Below are positions 1-9,391 of a DNA stretch of 64,000 bases, in pieces. Both the position numbers and the translations under genes were made by a program. The notes below the pieces were generated by a model, which was given only the letters and a program-made list of their open reading frames with translations, did not search any database and was not told the origin of the DNA. Positions within the stretch are counted from its first letter, which is position 1. Every line of letters begins with the position of its first letter. Source of the stretch: Lentzea jiangxiensis (GTDB taxonomy: Bacteria > Actinomycetota > Actinomycetes > Mycobacteriales > Pseudonocardiaceae); NCBI RefSeq assembly GCF_900104175.1, contig NZ_FNIX01000005.1, positions 310,001-374,000 of the forward strand, written 5' to 3'.

Positions 1-275
1 CCGCGGAAGTAGTCGAAGCCGTCGTCCGAGCAGCCGCCGTTGATGACGTACGCCGCCGCCCACAGCGGGTTCCGGTACGAGGCGGCCAGCAGGTCCCACA
101 GGACCTGCTGGGTCGCCATGATCTCGCCGGGCGGGCGCTCGGCGAGCAGCACCACCGCGGCGGCGGCCACCTCGTAGCCGTCGGACGGGTCGGCGACGCT
201 CGCTCTCGCGTCGGCGATGAGCTTCCAGAAGGTGTTCGGGTCCACGGCGAAGAGCTTGGCAGAGGGGTCTGACAT
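1..275 (-). CDS. DUF4240 domain protein, N-terminal part
   Basis: This gene runs off the left edge, so only its first 91 codons are present. Translation from the ATG at 273-275 begins MSDPSAKLFAVDP and contains FWKLIADAR near residue 15 and AAYVINGGCSDDGF near residue 74. These are the two hallmark segments of DUF4240 proteins, which have no established function and are common in actinomycetes. No clear Shine-Dalgarno sequence precedes the ATG. It is divergent from the HTH protein gene at 475. The family call rests on remembered motifs. Confidence 0.7.
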   Translation of the reverse strand, partial: MSDPSAKLFAVDPNTFWKLIADARASVADPSDGYEVAAAAVVLLAERPPGEIMATQQVLWDLLAASYRNPLWAAAYVINGGCSDDGFDYFR

Positions 276-462
276 TTTTTCGAGCCTGGCTTGCGAGCCG
301 TGACGTTCCAGCGTGTGGCTCCGAACGTCGCCGGGGGAACCAGCGGTCAGACGGGTGCATCGTGGTGCCGCGCCCACGTCCTGTTGTCCGGGGCGTGGGG
401 GCGGTGCCGGGAGAAGCCCCGCCGAGCGCCGATTCGCTCGCCGACGGGCCGGGCCGCACCGC

Positions 463-468
463 TAGGTT
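463..468 (+). promoter_or_regulatory. -10 box of a probable leaderless promoter
   Basis: TAGGTT ends six bases before the ATG at 475, which would put the transcription start at the start codon. No Shine-Dalgarno sequence lies in between. The same spacing recurs at several genes in this window. Confidence 0.5.
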
Positions 469-474
469 GTAACC

Positions 475-1287
475 ATGATCAAGACTCTGTTCCGCTCGCT
501 CGAAGCAGTGCACGGAATGATCTACTTCGTCCCCGAGGCGGACTCCCGGTACGCGAGCGCCGGGCTCGACCGGCCCGGCGGGTACTTCGCGTCACGCGCC
601 GCGGCGATGGGCGCGGTCGGGCCGGAGGTCGTGATCGCGACGTTCTACAACTTCAACCCCGACCTGGTGCGGGCGCGCATCCCGCAGGTGTGGGAGAAGG
701 TCACGCCGCAGCGCATCCTCGAGCTGCGCTGGGAGGCGGCGGACGAGGCGTTGCGCAAGGTGCTGCCCGACGACCTCGCGGAGATCACCGCGCTGGCCAA
801 GCGCGCCGCCGAGCGGTCGAAGGACATGCCGCACGGGCGCACGCTGTTCGCCGCGCACGCGAGCCTGCCCTGGCCCGACGAGACGCTCCTGCAGCTCTTC
901 CACGCCCAGACGCTGCTGCGCGAGTTCCGCGGCGACGGGCACCTCGCGGCTCTGCTGAGGCACAACATCACCGGTATCGAGGCATTGGTGCTGCACGCCG
1001 CGACGGGCGACTATCCGGCCGATACGTTGCGCAAGACGCGTGCGTGGTCGCAGGAGCAGTGGGACGCCACGGTCGAGGACCTGCAGCACCGCGGACTCGT
1101 CGGTGAGGACCAGCTCCTCACCGACAAGGGCCGCGAGCTGCGGCAGGGCGTCGAGGACGACACGGACCGCATGGCCGCGCCGGCCTACGACGTCCTGTCC
1201 GACCAGGAGAAGCAGCGGTTCGTCGAGCTCGCCGCACCGCTGAGCAAGGCCGTGGTCGACGGTGGTCTGCTGCCCGGCAAGAGGTAG
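475..1287 (+). CDS. SCO6745-family helix-turn-helix protein
   Basis: A 270-residue soluble protein. The N-terminal half has the pattern PGGYFASRAAAMGAVGPEVV and then FYNFNPDLVRARIPQVW, which is characteristic of the actinobacterial SCO6745 family of predicted HTH proteins of unknown role. The C-terminal half (about residues 150-260) is helical and fits a winged-helix domain, with AATGDYPADTLRKTRAWSQ and LTDKGRELRQ. There is no signal peptide or membrane segment. It is convergent with ctaD, and the two stop codons abut (TAG then CTA at 1285-1290). The family assignment is recalled, and a DNA target is not known. Confidence 0.75.
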   Translation: MIKTLFRSLEAVHGMIYFVPEADSRYASAGLDRPGGYFASRAAAMGAVGPEVVIATFYNFNPDLVRARIPQVWEKVTPQRILELRWEAADEALRKVLPDDLAEITALAKRAAERSKDMPHGRTLFAAHASLPWPDETLLQLFHAQTLLREFRGDGHLAALLRHNITGIEALVLHAATGDYPADTLRKTRAWSQEQWDATVEDLQHRGLVGEDQLLTDKGRELRQGVEDDTDRMAAPAYDVLSDQEKQRFVELAAPLSKAVVDGGLLPGKR

Positions 1288-3051
1288 CTACTCCGGCTCG
1301 TCGTCGCGGTGCGTCGAGGCGAGCGCCTTCTCCGTCGTCTCGTCCTTGCCCACCTGGTGCTTGCCGGGGTGGACGAGGGAGAAGTGCGCCTCATCGCGCA
1401 TCCGCTCGACCATGTGCGGGTAGTGCAGCTCGAACGCCGGGCGCTCCGAGCGGACGCGCGGCAGCTCCATGAAGTTGTGCCGCGGCGGGGGTGAGGTCGT
1501 CGCCCACTCCAACGAGTTGCCGTAGCCCCATGGGTCGTCCTGCGGGGCCGGTTCGCCGTAGCGGTACGAGCGGAAGACGTTCCACACGAACGGGAGCACG
1601 GACGCGCCGAGGATGAACGAGCCGATCGTCGAGAACGTGTTGAGGAACGTGAAGCCGTCCGACGGCAGGTAGTCGGCATAGCGGCGCGGCATGCCCTCGT
1701 TGCCCAGCCAGTGCTGCACCAGGAACGTGCCGTGGAAGCCGAGGAACGTCGTCCAGAAGTGCAGCTTGCCCAGCGGCTCGTCGAGGAACCGGCCGGTCAT
1801 CTTCGGGAACCAGAAGTAGATGCCCGCGTAGGTGGCGAACACGATCGTGCCGAACAGCACGTAGTGGAAGTGCGCCACCACGAAGTACGTGTCGGACACG
1901 TGGAAGTCGAGCGGCGGGGAGGCCAGCAGGATGCCGGACAGGCCGCCGAAGAGGAACGTGACGAGGAAGCCGATCGAGAACAGCATCGGCGACTCGAACG
2001 TCAGCTGCCCCTTCCACATCGTGCCGATCCAGTTGAAGAACTTGATGCCGGTCGGCACCGCGATCAGGAACGTCATCAGCGCGAAGAACGGCAGCAGCAC
2101 CGCGCCGGTGGCGTACATGTGGTGCGCCCACACGGCCACGGACAGCATCGCGATCGCCAGCGTCGCGAACACCAGGCCCTTGTAGCCGAACAGCGGCTTG
2201 CGGCTGAAGACCGGGAAGACCTCCGTCACGATGCCGAAGAACGGCAGCGCGACGATGTAGACCTCGGGGTGGCCGAAGAACCAGAACAGGTGCTGCCAGA
2301 GGATCACGCCGCCGTTGGCCGGGTCGAACACGTGCGCCCCGAGGTGCCGGTCCGCCGCCAGGCCCATCAGCGCGGCCGTGAGGATCGGGAACGCCAGCAG
2401 GATCAGCACGGACGTCACCAGGATGTTCCAGGTGAAGATGGGCATCCGGAACATCGTCATGCCGGGCGCCCGCAGGCACACGACCGTCGTGATCATGTTG
2501 ACCGCGCCGAGGATCGTGCCGAGGCCGCCGACCGCGAGGCCCATGATCCACAGGTCCGCGCCGACGCCCGGCGAGTGCACCGCCGACGACAGCGGCGTGT
2601 AGGCGAACCAGCCGAAGTCCGCCGCGCCACCGGGCGTCACGAAGCCCGCGACGGCGGTGAGGGCGCCGAACAGGTACAGCCAGTACGAGAAGGCGTTGAG
2701 GCGGGGGAACGCGACGTCCGGCGACCCGATCTGCAGCGGTAGGACGAAGTTCGCGAACCCGAACAGGATCGGCGTCGCGTAGAGCAGCAGCATCACGGTG
2801 CCGTGCATGGTGAACAGCTGGTTGTACTGCTCGTTGGACAGGAACTGCAGACCAGGCCGCGCCAGCTCACCGCGCATCAGCAGCGCCATCACGCCGCCGA
2901 TCATGAAGAACACGAACGACGTGGTCAGGTACATGATCCCGATCTGCTTGGGATCCGTCGTCCTGAACAGCGAGAGGAGGTACGAGCCCTTGCGCCGTGC
3001 GCGCGCCGCCCCGGGATGGGGGACTACGGGCGTTGGCTTGATCGTGGTCAT
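1288..3051 (-). CDS. ctaD: Cytochrome c oxidase subunit I (aa3-type)
   Basis: A 587-residue integral membrane protein with about twelve helices that carries the oxygen-reducing centre of the aa3 terminal oxidase. Visible metal ligands are H83 in TMHGT (haem a), H261 with E263 and Y265 in GHPEVYI (CuB ligand, proton-path Glu and cross-linked Tyr), the H310-H311 pair in WAHHMY (CuB), and H394 and H396 in VAHFHY (haem a3 and haem a). The start is set by a strong GGAGGAGG ending four bases before the ATG. No other cta genes are adjacent. It lies 37 bp downstream of the lipase gene in the same direction, so read-through from the caspase operon is possible, but its own ribosome site suggests independent control. 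Confidence 0.97.
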   Translation of the reverse strand: MTTIKPTPVVPHPGAARARRKGSYLLSLFRTTDPKQIGIMYLTTSFVFFMIGGVMALLMRGELARPGLQFLSNEQYNQLFTMHGTVMLLLYATPILFGFANFVLPLQIGSPDVAFPRLNAFSYWLYLFGALTAVAGFVTPGGAADFGWFAYTPLSSAVHSPGVGADLWIMGLAVGGLGTILGAVNMITTVVCLRAPGMTMFRMPIFTWNILVTSVLILLAFPILTAALMGLAADRHLGAHVFDPANGGVILWQHLFWFFGHPEVYIVALPFFGIVTEVFPVFSRKPLFGYKGLVFATLAIAMLSVAVWAHHMYATGAVLLPFFALMTFLIAVPTGIKFFNWIGTMWKGQLTFESPMLFSIGFLVTFLFGGLSGILLASPPLDFHVSDTYFVVAHFHYVLFGTIVFATYAGIYFWFPKMTGRFLDEPLGKLHFWTTFLGFHGTFLVQHWLGNEGMPRRYADYLPSDGFTFLNTFSTIGSFILGASVLPFVWNVFRSYRYGEPAPQDDPWGYGNSLEWATTSPPPRHNFMELPRVRSERPAFELHYPHMVERMRDEAHFSLVHPGKHQVGKDETTEKALASTHRDDEPE

Positions 3052-3088
3052 CGCGCCTCCTCCGTGCAGGGGACAATCGTCCTCCCGG

Positions 3089-4414
3089 TCAGACCGGGGG
3101 GCAATCCACGACCAGCGCCGCGGACGTCACCGGAACGACCGGAGCGCCTGCTCTGATGCCGCTGACCTGCACGTAGTAGGCGCCGGGGGCCAATCCGCCG
3201 AATCTGATCGCCATGCTCTCGGATATGGCCGGGCTGCGCGATTCGAGCTGTCTGCCGTTCTCGTCGAGCAGCGCGACCTTCAACGCCCGCGCGGTCGTGT
3301 TCTTCAGCTCGACGGTGACCTCCAGGTCCTCGCCGGCCAGCACCAGGTCGGGCACGCTGACCTGCGGTTCCGTGTCGGTGATGTTGCGCGGGACGATCTC
3401 CTTGGCTGTCAGGAACGACTCGACGGCGTCCAAGACGGCGGCGTTGTCCTGCAACGACGTGTGCTGCTCCGTCACGCGGTGCAGCGTGTTCGACGACAAC
3501 GCGAGCCCACGCCGTGCGGCTCCGACCATCGGCACGGTCGCATCGCCGTACAGCTCTTCGCCCTCGTACGTCCGGTAGCAGGTGACCTTGCCGTCGGCGA
3601 TACGCGCCGTCGTCGGCGTGGGCTGCTTACCGCCGAGGATCGCGTACGTGCGGTCGGCGAACGAGTCGGTCAACGCGTCGTGGAACGCCATCGCGTCCGC
3701 GACCATCTTCGTGTCCAGCTCGGGCAACGAGGTCTCAGTCGTCTTCACCAGGCCTCCGGGCGTCTCGATGCACGCGTACTCGGGCAGCAGCTGGTGCAAC
3801 GACGGCATGGACCGCGCGAACTCCGTGAGGTCGACCGCCAGCGGCCCGAGCCCCTTGCGCACGCCGTTGACCAGCTGGTCCAGCGCCGAGGCGGCCCCGC
3901 GGTAGGGCGTGCCCATCGTGATCAGCTTGTCGGTCCGCTCGGCCATCCCGCACTGCTCCACGCACCACCGCGCCACCAGCCCGCCCATCGAGTGGCACAC
4001 GAAGCTGACCTTGGCGTCCGGGCCGATCCGGTCCAGCGCCTCGTCCACCCGCCGGGCCAGCAGCGCGCCGTTGTAGCGGTTCGACAGCCGCCAGTCGTAG
4101 GCGAAGAGCAGCAGGTTTCCCTTCTCGGCGGTGTAGCCGAGCGAGTTCATCCTGCGCGTCACCCGGTCGTAGCCCTTGAGCGGCGTCCAGATGCCGGGGA
4201 CGACGTGCAGGTCCGCCATCAGCCCCACGGGCTCGACGCCGTCACCGGGGTGCTCGTCGCCGATGCCGGCCGGGAGTTTCAGCCGCTTCAGGTTGCGGCC
4301 CAGCGTCAGGACGGCGCGCAACGCGGCCTTGGGCGACACCTCCCACACCATGCCGTCGGCGTTGCGGAGCGTGCTGCCGAGAATGCCGGGCAGGACGACG
4401 ACCAGATCGCTCAT
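3089..4414 (-). CDS. LCAT-like alpha/beta hydrolase with C-terminal Ig-like domain
   Basis: A 441-residue protein without a signal peptide. It has the lecithin:cholesterol acyltransferase/phospholipase pattern: PGILGS near residue 10, AYDWRLS at 105-111, nucleophile S142 in CHSMGG, D291 in GDATVP and H318 in TEQHTS form a plausible Ser-Asp-His triad. Residues about 350-441 look like an Ig-type beta sandwich ([20 protein letters not shown]). The ATG overlaps the stop of the upstream caspase-NTPase gene by one base (TGATG), so the two are probably translationally coupled. Cytosolic location plus coupling to a caspase-like protein suggests a lipid-attacking effector or a regulated acyltransferase. 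That role is inference. An upstream in-frame start at 4495 lies inside the preceding gene and was not chosen. Confidence 0.82.
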   Translation of the reverse strand: MSDLVVVLPGILGSTLRNADGMVWEVSPKAALRAVLTLGRNLKRLKLPAGIGDEHPGDGVEPVGLMADLHVVPGIWTPLKGYDRVTRRMNSLGYTAEKGNLLLFAYDWRLSNRYNGALLARRVDEALDRIGPDAKVSFVCHSMGGLVARWCVEQCGMAERTDKLITMGTPYRGAASALDQLVNGVRKGLGPLAVDLTEFARSMPSLHQLLPEYACIETPGGLVKTTETSLPELDTKMVADAMAFHDALTDSFADRTYAILGGKQPTPTTARIADGKVTCYRTYEGEELYGDATVPMVGAARRGLALSSNTLHRVTEQHTSLQDNAAVLDAVESFLTAKEIVPRNITDTEPQVSVPDLVLAGEDLEVTVELKNTTARALKVALLDENGRQLESRSPAISESMAIRFGGLAPGAYYVQVSGIRAGAPVVPVTSAALVVDCPPV

Positions 4415-7400
4415 CAGGACTCCTCGGCGAGCTTGCGGATGAGGGTAAGCAGTGCGAGGTTCGCGGGCACCAGGTGGGTCAGCTCGCGGATCCACGCGAG
4501 GCGCTGGTCCGGCACGGGCAACGCCAGCCGTTCGTCACCGGCGCGAGCGCGCGCGACCGCCTTGTAAAGCGCGGCCAGCGCGTGCGGCTCCAACGCCGTC
4601 ACGGCCTGGGTCAGTGCCTGAGGTGACGCGGACGCCGCCAGCTCGCGCAGGACCTCCGTGGCGCGGGCGGGGTCCTGCACGGCGTCCAGCACGCGGTCGA
4701 GCACGTCGGCGTCCTGCCCGGCCAGCAGCAGCAACGCGTGCACGGGGCGGTTGTCGCGGACGTTCTTGAGGACTTCCTTGTCCAGCAGCTCGGCCCGCCG
4801 CGTGGCGAGCAGCTCGCGGCGGCGGGCGGGGGTGGCGTCGACGAACTCGTCCGCGAGGCTGGCGAGCAGCCACGGCCGGTAGGCGAGCTCGACGCCCTTC
4901 TGCCGCGCGGTGGCCCGCCGCGACTGGATGGCCTGGGCCTCGATCAGGCTCGTGCCGTACAACGCCTCCGTCACCGCGACGTCGGCGTCGGCGGACAACA
5001 GCTCGGGGTGGCGCAGCAGGACCGCGCACTCCTCGGCGTACGAGCGCGCGAACACCCAGGCGCGGGCGGTCCGCAGCAACGTCCGGTCGACCGTCAGCCA
5101 GTCCGGCGTCGTGTCCCACGGCCACGGACCCGAGTCGTAGTGGCGGCGCGCGATGTCGTGCACGTCGTGGATCGTCTGCCGCGACTGGCCGACGTGCGCC
5201 AGCGCCTGGCAGAGCCACTTCGCCGCCGCCGGATCACCCGCCGACGTGGCCGCCGCCCGCAGCATCAGCAGCGTGGCGAGGTGCGGGCCGGTGAACCGCG
5301 CGGTCACCCGCTCCCAGGCCCTCTCGACGGTTTCGGGCTGCCCGAGGCCGGCGCAGAGCGTGTCGAGGGTGAACAACGCCGCTGCCAGCGTCGAGAGGCG
5401 GTCGGCGTTCTCGGGCAGCAGGCAGACCTCGATGGTCTTCTCGCCGGTCTCCAGCGCCTCGGAGGGCTTGTCCGCGTCGCGCTGGCGGCGCATCAGGTTG
5501 TGCAGGGCCTGGGCGTGGAGCCGCTGGCCCTCGGCGAGGGTGGCGGCCTGCCGGGCGGCGGTCAGGGCCGCGTCGGTCCGGCCGGCCATGCTGTGGGCGA
5601 CGCTCAGGCTCAGGGCCGCGTCGGCGAGCTGCGGGCGGAACGCCGCGTGCCTGCCGAGCGTGCCGCTGATCTCCGCGGCCTGCCCGGTCGCGCCGTCGGC
5701 GTCGGCGAGCCTGCCGAGCGCCAGGTAGTCGCGGCTCAGCTCGACCAGCGCGCTGACGAGGTCCGCGAGGAACACCGGGTTCGTCTGCGCGAGCGTCCAG
5801 AAGAGCTCGACTGCCTGCCTCGACCGGTGCATGGCCTCGTACCGGAGCCCGGACTCGCTGCACCGCGCGGCAAGACACGTCATCGCGCGCGCAAGGGGAG
5901 CATCGGACTCAACGGCCGCGACGGCATCACGAGCCGTGGACAACGCATCTCGCCTACGCCCGAGCATCGCGTACGTATCGCTCAGGTCCACCAACGCACC
6001 GCTGAGGTGCGCCGCGTACGTCGGGTTGTCACCGCCGTGCGTCGTCGTTTTGGCGATGCGTTGCGCCAGCCGTTTGTGCGTCAGGCTTTCCGCCGTCGTC
6101 GGGGTCGCCGCCACCAGCTCCCGGTAGCGCACCGCGGCCTCCTCGGCGGGCCCCACGGCCTGCTGGAGCCGTCCCGCCTCGCGGAACCGCCGGCCGAGCT
6201 TGTTCAGCACGAACGCCAGGTCCGCCAGGTACATCCGCAGTTCCGGCACCAGGGCGCGGAAGTGGTCGGCCGCCTCCTCCAACGGCGGAATGGCTTCATC
6301 GCCACGACCCCAGTGCATCAGCTCGTTCGCCGCCGTCGTAGCCGCGAGAGCGATGTCCGGCAACAACATCCGATTCGTCACCGCGAGAGCGCGCAGCCCG
6401 TCCAACGCCCGTGTGCCCGCGTGTCCGCAGTGCCGCCACGCGTACTTCCACAGGTAGCCCGGCACGTTCGGCGGCACTCCGGCCTCGATGCGCTGCCGGT
6501 ACAGTTCGATGAGCGCACATGCGACCTTCTCGGCGTCCGGTGCGAAAACCTCGTCCCGGCTCGGCGCGAACGGCGGCCGCAGGTGGTCCGCGAACGTCTG
6601 GTGCGTCAGCTTGAAGACCGCCGTGCCCTCCTCGCCGTCCTGCACGACGTGACGGCCCAGCTCGGTGAGCACCGCGGTGATGTCGTCCCGCGTGAAGTCC
6701 TGCCCCGCCAACGCCCGTGCGACCGCGATCCACTCCGCTTCGGGGAATCCGGCGCCGTAGCTCCACGTCAGCGCCGTCAGCAGCGCACGTGCCGATGGAA
6801 CCTTCGAGAGCTCGCGTTCGAACGCCGCGTCCAGCGACAGCTTCAGGTCGGCGCCGCCGTCCGCCAGCACCTGGTCGGTGATCATCCACGCGGTGAGGAA
6901 CGGCAGCTCCGCCAGCTCGTCCACAGTGGACTTCGCGGCGCCGGCGCCCAGGCGTGCCAGGACGTACTCGCGGACGTCGGTCTCGCTGCCGGCCTCGTCG
7001 AGGTCGAGCACCTCGACCGGCGACAGCTCGGTCAGCAGGGGAGCGCCGCCCGCGACCCGCTGGGCCTGGCGCGTCGAGACGATCACGACCGCGCAGGCCG
7101 CGAGCTTGGTCAGCAGCGAGGTGGCGATCGAGAACGACTCCCCGCGCGCCTCGTCCAGGCCGTCCACGACGAGCACCGGCGGCGACGGCAACGCGCTGAC
7201 GACGCCCACCAGCTCCGCGGCACCCCGCCGCGGCCCCTCCGGCGCGGCGACCAGGCCCGCGGCGACGAGTTGGCGGCTGAGCAGGTCGGCCACGCGGTCG
7301 GCGTCCATCGCGCGGGCGTGCACGGCCGCGTCCACCGAGTCGGGACCGGGGTCGGCGTGCCGGAACGGCGGCCCGGTCGTCAGCAGCAGGTCGCGCTCGG

Positions 7401-8310
7401 CTGGGTTGGACAGGCTGACGACCCGGCCGACGACCGCGGACTTGCCGGTGCCCGGCGACCCGGTGACCACCCGCAGGCCGGGGACGCCGGACCGCACCCA
7501 GCTCACGACCTTGTCGACCTCGGCGGTGCGGCCGGTGAACCACGACCGGCCGGACGTCGAGTCGCCACCACGTGCCGCGAGCAAGAGGTGCTTCACCACC
7601 GTGTTCGCGGCGTAGAGCGGATTCGGCAGCATCGGCTGTGCGGAGCCGTACTGCATGAAACGCGGCCGTTGGACGTCGCTGTCCCACGCGTTCAGCAGCG
7701 CCATCCCGACCGCGCTGCCATCGACGAACGCCGTGCGGTCGCTCCACCGCCGTGCGTCCTCATCGGCCGTAGGCCCCGCACGCAGCAGCTTGCGCAACTT
7801 CCCGCCGAACAGGCCGTCACGGGCCGTTTCGATGTCGGAGCACGACACGAGCACGCCTGCCCAGTGCACCTGACCCGTCAGGAGCTCGCTCTGGATCTCC
7901 GCGATCGTCCGGACGGCCTCGTCGAGCTGCGTGCCGGAGTAGCAGGCGTCGATGATGATGAGAACCTGCCGTGCCCCCGAGGCGGCGCACGACAGCGCGA
8001 AGTCGTGCAGCGTGATGCCGTCGAAGTTGCCGGTGTTGTCCTTGGCCAGGAGCCGGAGGTTGCTCGCCGCGGGGATCGCGTGCCCGCTCCACAGCGCCAC
8101 GAGCGCGCCGCCGTCCTGCGGTGCCGCCTGCAGGTCTTTCAGCTGCGCGCGGACCTCGGCCTCGGTCGGGTCGGCCAGCGGGTCGCCGTCGTAGCCCTTG
8201 AGCAGGGCGTGCAGCTCCCGCACGTCGCTCACGGCGTGCTGCAGCGGCTGCACCGACTCGTAGGAGCCGACACCGATGCCGACGAACCTGTTCCTGACCC
8301 TTTCCCGCAT
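4414..8310 (-). CDS. Caspase-like protease / P-loop NTPase / TPR protein
   Basis: A 1298-residue multidomain protein. Residues 1-230 are a C14 caspase-like domain, with H77 in WSGHA and C123 in IIDACYSG as the catalytic dyad. Residues about 255-600 are a STAND/NACHT-like NTPase with Walker A GSPGTGKS (284-291), Walker B VLVVDGLDEA (379-388) and VIVSTR (409-414). From about 660 to 1000 the sequence consists of TPR-like helical pairs, for example near SALVELSRDYLALGRLADAD. The last 300 residues are helical and unassigned. Caspase-NTPase-TPR architectures belong to proposed prokaryotic conflict and cell-death systems. It shares a TGATG junction with the lipase gene downstream. The ATG at 8310 has AGGGGG upstream and is followed at once by the typical caspase N-terminus (NRFVGIGVGSY). 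Confidence 0.88.
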   Translation of the reverse strand: MRERVRNRFVGIGVGSYESVQPLQHAVSDVRELHALLKGYDGDPLADPTEAEVRAQLKDLQAAPQDGGALVALWSGHAIPAASNLRLLAKDNTGNFDGITLHDFALSCAASGARQVLIIIDACYSGTQLDEAVRTIAEIQSELLTGQVHWAGVLVSCSDIETARDGLFGGKLRKLLRAGPTADEDARRWSDRTAFVDGSAVGMALLNAWDSDVQRPRFMQYGSAQPMLPNPLYAANTVVKHLLLAARGGDSTSGRSWFTGRTAEVDKVVSWVRSGVPGLRVVTGSPGTGKSAVVGRVVSLSNPAERDLLLTTGPPFRHADPGPDSVDAAVHARAMDADRVADLLSRQLVAAGLVAAPEGPRRGAAELVGVVSALPSPPVLVVDGLDEARGESFSIATSLLTKLAACAVVIVSTRQAQRVAGGAPLLTELSPVEVLDLDEAGSETDVREYVLARLGAGAAKSTVDELAELPFLTAWMITDQVLADGGADLKLSLDAAFERELSKVPSARALLTALTWSYGAGFPEAEWIAVARALAGQDFTRDDITAVLTELGRHVVQDGEEGTAVFKLTHQTFADHLRPPFAPSRDEVFAPDAEKVACALIELYRQRIEAGVPPNVPGYLWKYAWRHCGHAGTRALDGLRALAVTNRMLLPDIALAATTAANELMHWGRGDEAIPPLEEAADHFRALVPELRMYLADLAFVLNKLGRRFREAGRLQQAVGPAEEAAVRYRELVAATPTTAESLTHKRLAQRIAKTTTHGGDNPTYAAHLSGALVDLSDTYAMLGRRRDALSTARDAVAAVESDAPLARAMTCLAARCSESGLRYEAMHRSRQAVELFWTLAQTNPVFLADLVSALVELSRDYLALGRLADADGATGQAAEISGTLGRHAAFRPQLADAALSLSVAHSMAGRTDAALTAARQAATLAEGQRLHAQALHNLMRRQRDADKPSEALETGEKTIEVCLLPENADRLSTLAAALFTLDTLCAGLGQPETVERAWERVTARFTGPHLATLLMLRAAATSAGDPAAAKWLCQALAHVGQSRQTIHDVHDIARRHYDSGPWPWDTTPDWLTVDRTLLRTARAWVFARSYAEECAVLLRHPELLSADADVAVTEALYGTSLIEAQAIQSRRATARQKGVELAYRPWLLASLADEFVDATPARRRELLATRRAELLDKEVLKNVRDNRPVHALLLLAGQDADVLDRVLDAVQDPARATEVLRELAASASPQALTQAVTALEPHALAALYKAVARARAGDERLALPVPDQRLAWIRELTHLVPANLALLTLIRKLAEES

Positions 8311-8368
8311 GCGCCACTACCCCCTGTCCACACGTCGTCCGCGCGCGAGGGGCGTTACTCCGGTTAAC

Positions 8369-9160
8369 TCACATGGACGAGTCCTTCGTGTCCTCGGGCA
8401 GCTCCACGTTCGTGTTCTTCTCCAGGAACCTCAGCAGCTCCACGGGGAACGGCAGCACCAGCGTCGAGTTCTTCTCCGCCGCCACCTCCACGATGGTCTG
8501 CAGCAGCCGAAGCTGCAGCGCGCCGGGCGTCTCCTCCATCGTCCCGGCTGCCTCCGAAAGCTTCTTGGACGCCTGCAACTCGCCGTCCGCGGTGATGATG
8601 CGTGCCCGCCGCTCGCGTTCGGCCTCCGCCTGCCGCGACATCGAGCGCTTCATGCTCTCCGGCAGCGCCACGTCCTTGATCTCGACCCGGTCGATGTCGA
8701 TGCCCCACGCGATCGCGGGGGTGTCGATCATCAGCTCCAGGCCCTGGTTGAGGCGCTCGCGGTTGGACAGCAGGTCGTCGAGCTCGCTCTTGCCGATGAT
8801 CGACCGCAGCGACGTCTGCGCCACCTGCAGCATCGCGAACCGGTAGTCCTCGACGCTGATGACGGCTTTCGCCGGGTCCTGCACCTTGAAGTACACGACG
8901 GCGTCGACGCGCACGGTGACGTTGTCGCGCGTGATGCCGTCCTGCGCCGGCACGGGCAGCGTGACGATCTGCATGTTGACCTTCCGGAGCTGGTCCACCC
9001 CGGGAACGAGCATCGTCAGCCCCGGCCCGCGCACGGCCTGCTGGAGCTTGCCGAACCGGAACACCAGCCCCTGTTCGAACTGCTTGATCACCCTGGCGCT
9101 CGTCGCGAGGCCGATGCCCCCGAGCACGACGATGCCGCCGAGGATCTCGAAGAAGACCAT
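8369..9160 (-). CDS. SPFH-domain (stomatin/slipin-type) membrane protein
   Basis: About 263 residues from the ATG at 9160, which has AAAGGCGGG upstream. One N-terminal membrane helix (about residues 1-25, FFEILGGIVVLGGIGLA) is followed by an SPFH/band-7 domain, including QGLVFRFGKL, PGLTMLVPGVD, VDAVVYFKV and GIDIDRVEIKDV. A charged helix around RQAEAERERRARIITADGE follows. Such proteins oligomerise into membrane scaffolds and often partner with NfeD or proteases; no nfeD gene is adjacent. The caspase-NTPase gene starts 58 bp downstream on the same strand, so co-transcription is possible but not shown. A longer start at 9199 is possible. Confidence 0.88.
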   Translation of the reverse strand: MVFFEILGGIVVLGGIGLATSARVIKQFEQGLVFRFGKLQQAVRGPGLTMLVPGVDQLRKVNMQIVTLPVPAQDGITRDNVTVRVDAVVYFKVQDPAKAVISVEDYRFAMLQVAQTSLRSIIGKSELDDLLSNRERLNQGLELMIDTPAIAWGIDIDRVEIKDVALPESMKRSMSRQAEAERERRARIITADGELQASKKLSEAAGTMEETPGALQLRLLQTIVEVAAEKNSTLVLPFPVELLRFLEKNTNVELPEDTKDSSM

Positions 9161-9378
9161 GAGACCCGCCTTTCCCCGGCGAATGCCCTTGACCTGCAAC
9201 GGTACGCCTAGGGTCCGACAATTTTCAGCAGCTCGGGACCGTCTCCGCCCGTCCGGGGCGGCAGTCGGTCGTCACCGCCGCGGAGGCCGGCGGTCCCGGG
9301 GTCCGGGCACTCAGCCCCGCCCCGACCGGAGTGGTGGTTCCAACAACCGGGAGGTGCCCTCCACTCGGCGGCACGCGT

Positions 9379-9384
9379 TAATGT
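9379..9384 (+). promoter_or_regulatory. -10 box upstream of mshC
   Basis: TAATGT lies seven bases before the mshC ATG at 9392. This fits a very short leader or a leaderless transcript. The intervening GGAAG is too close to the start to be a good ribosome site. Confidence 0.4.
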
Positions 9385-9391
9385 CGGAAGC

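Noticed and set aside
4414..4495. Longer start for the LCAT-like lipase
   Set aside because: The extra 27 residues are encoded inside the caspase gene and are unlike a hydrolase N-terminus; the TGATG start fits operon coupling.
9208..9391. Minus-strand reading frame upstream of mshC
   Set aside because: It runs antisense into the mshC 5' region and lacks protein-like composition; the mshC reading explains the sequence.
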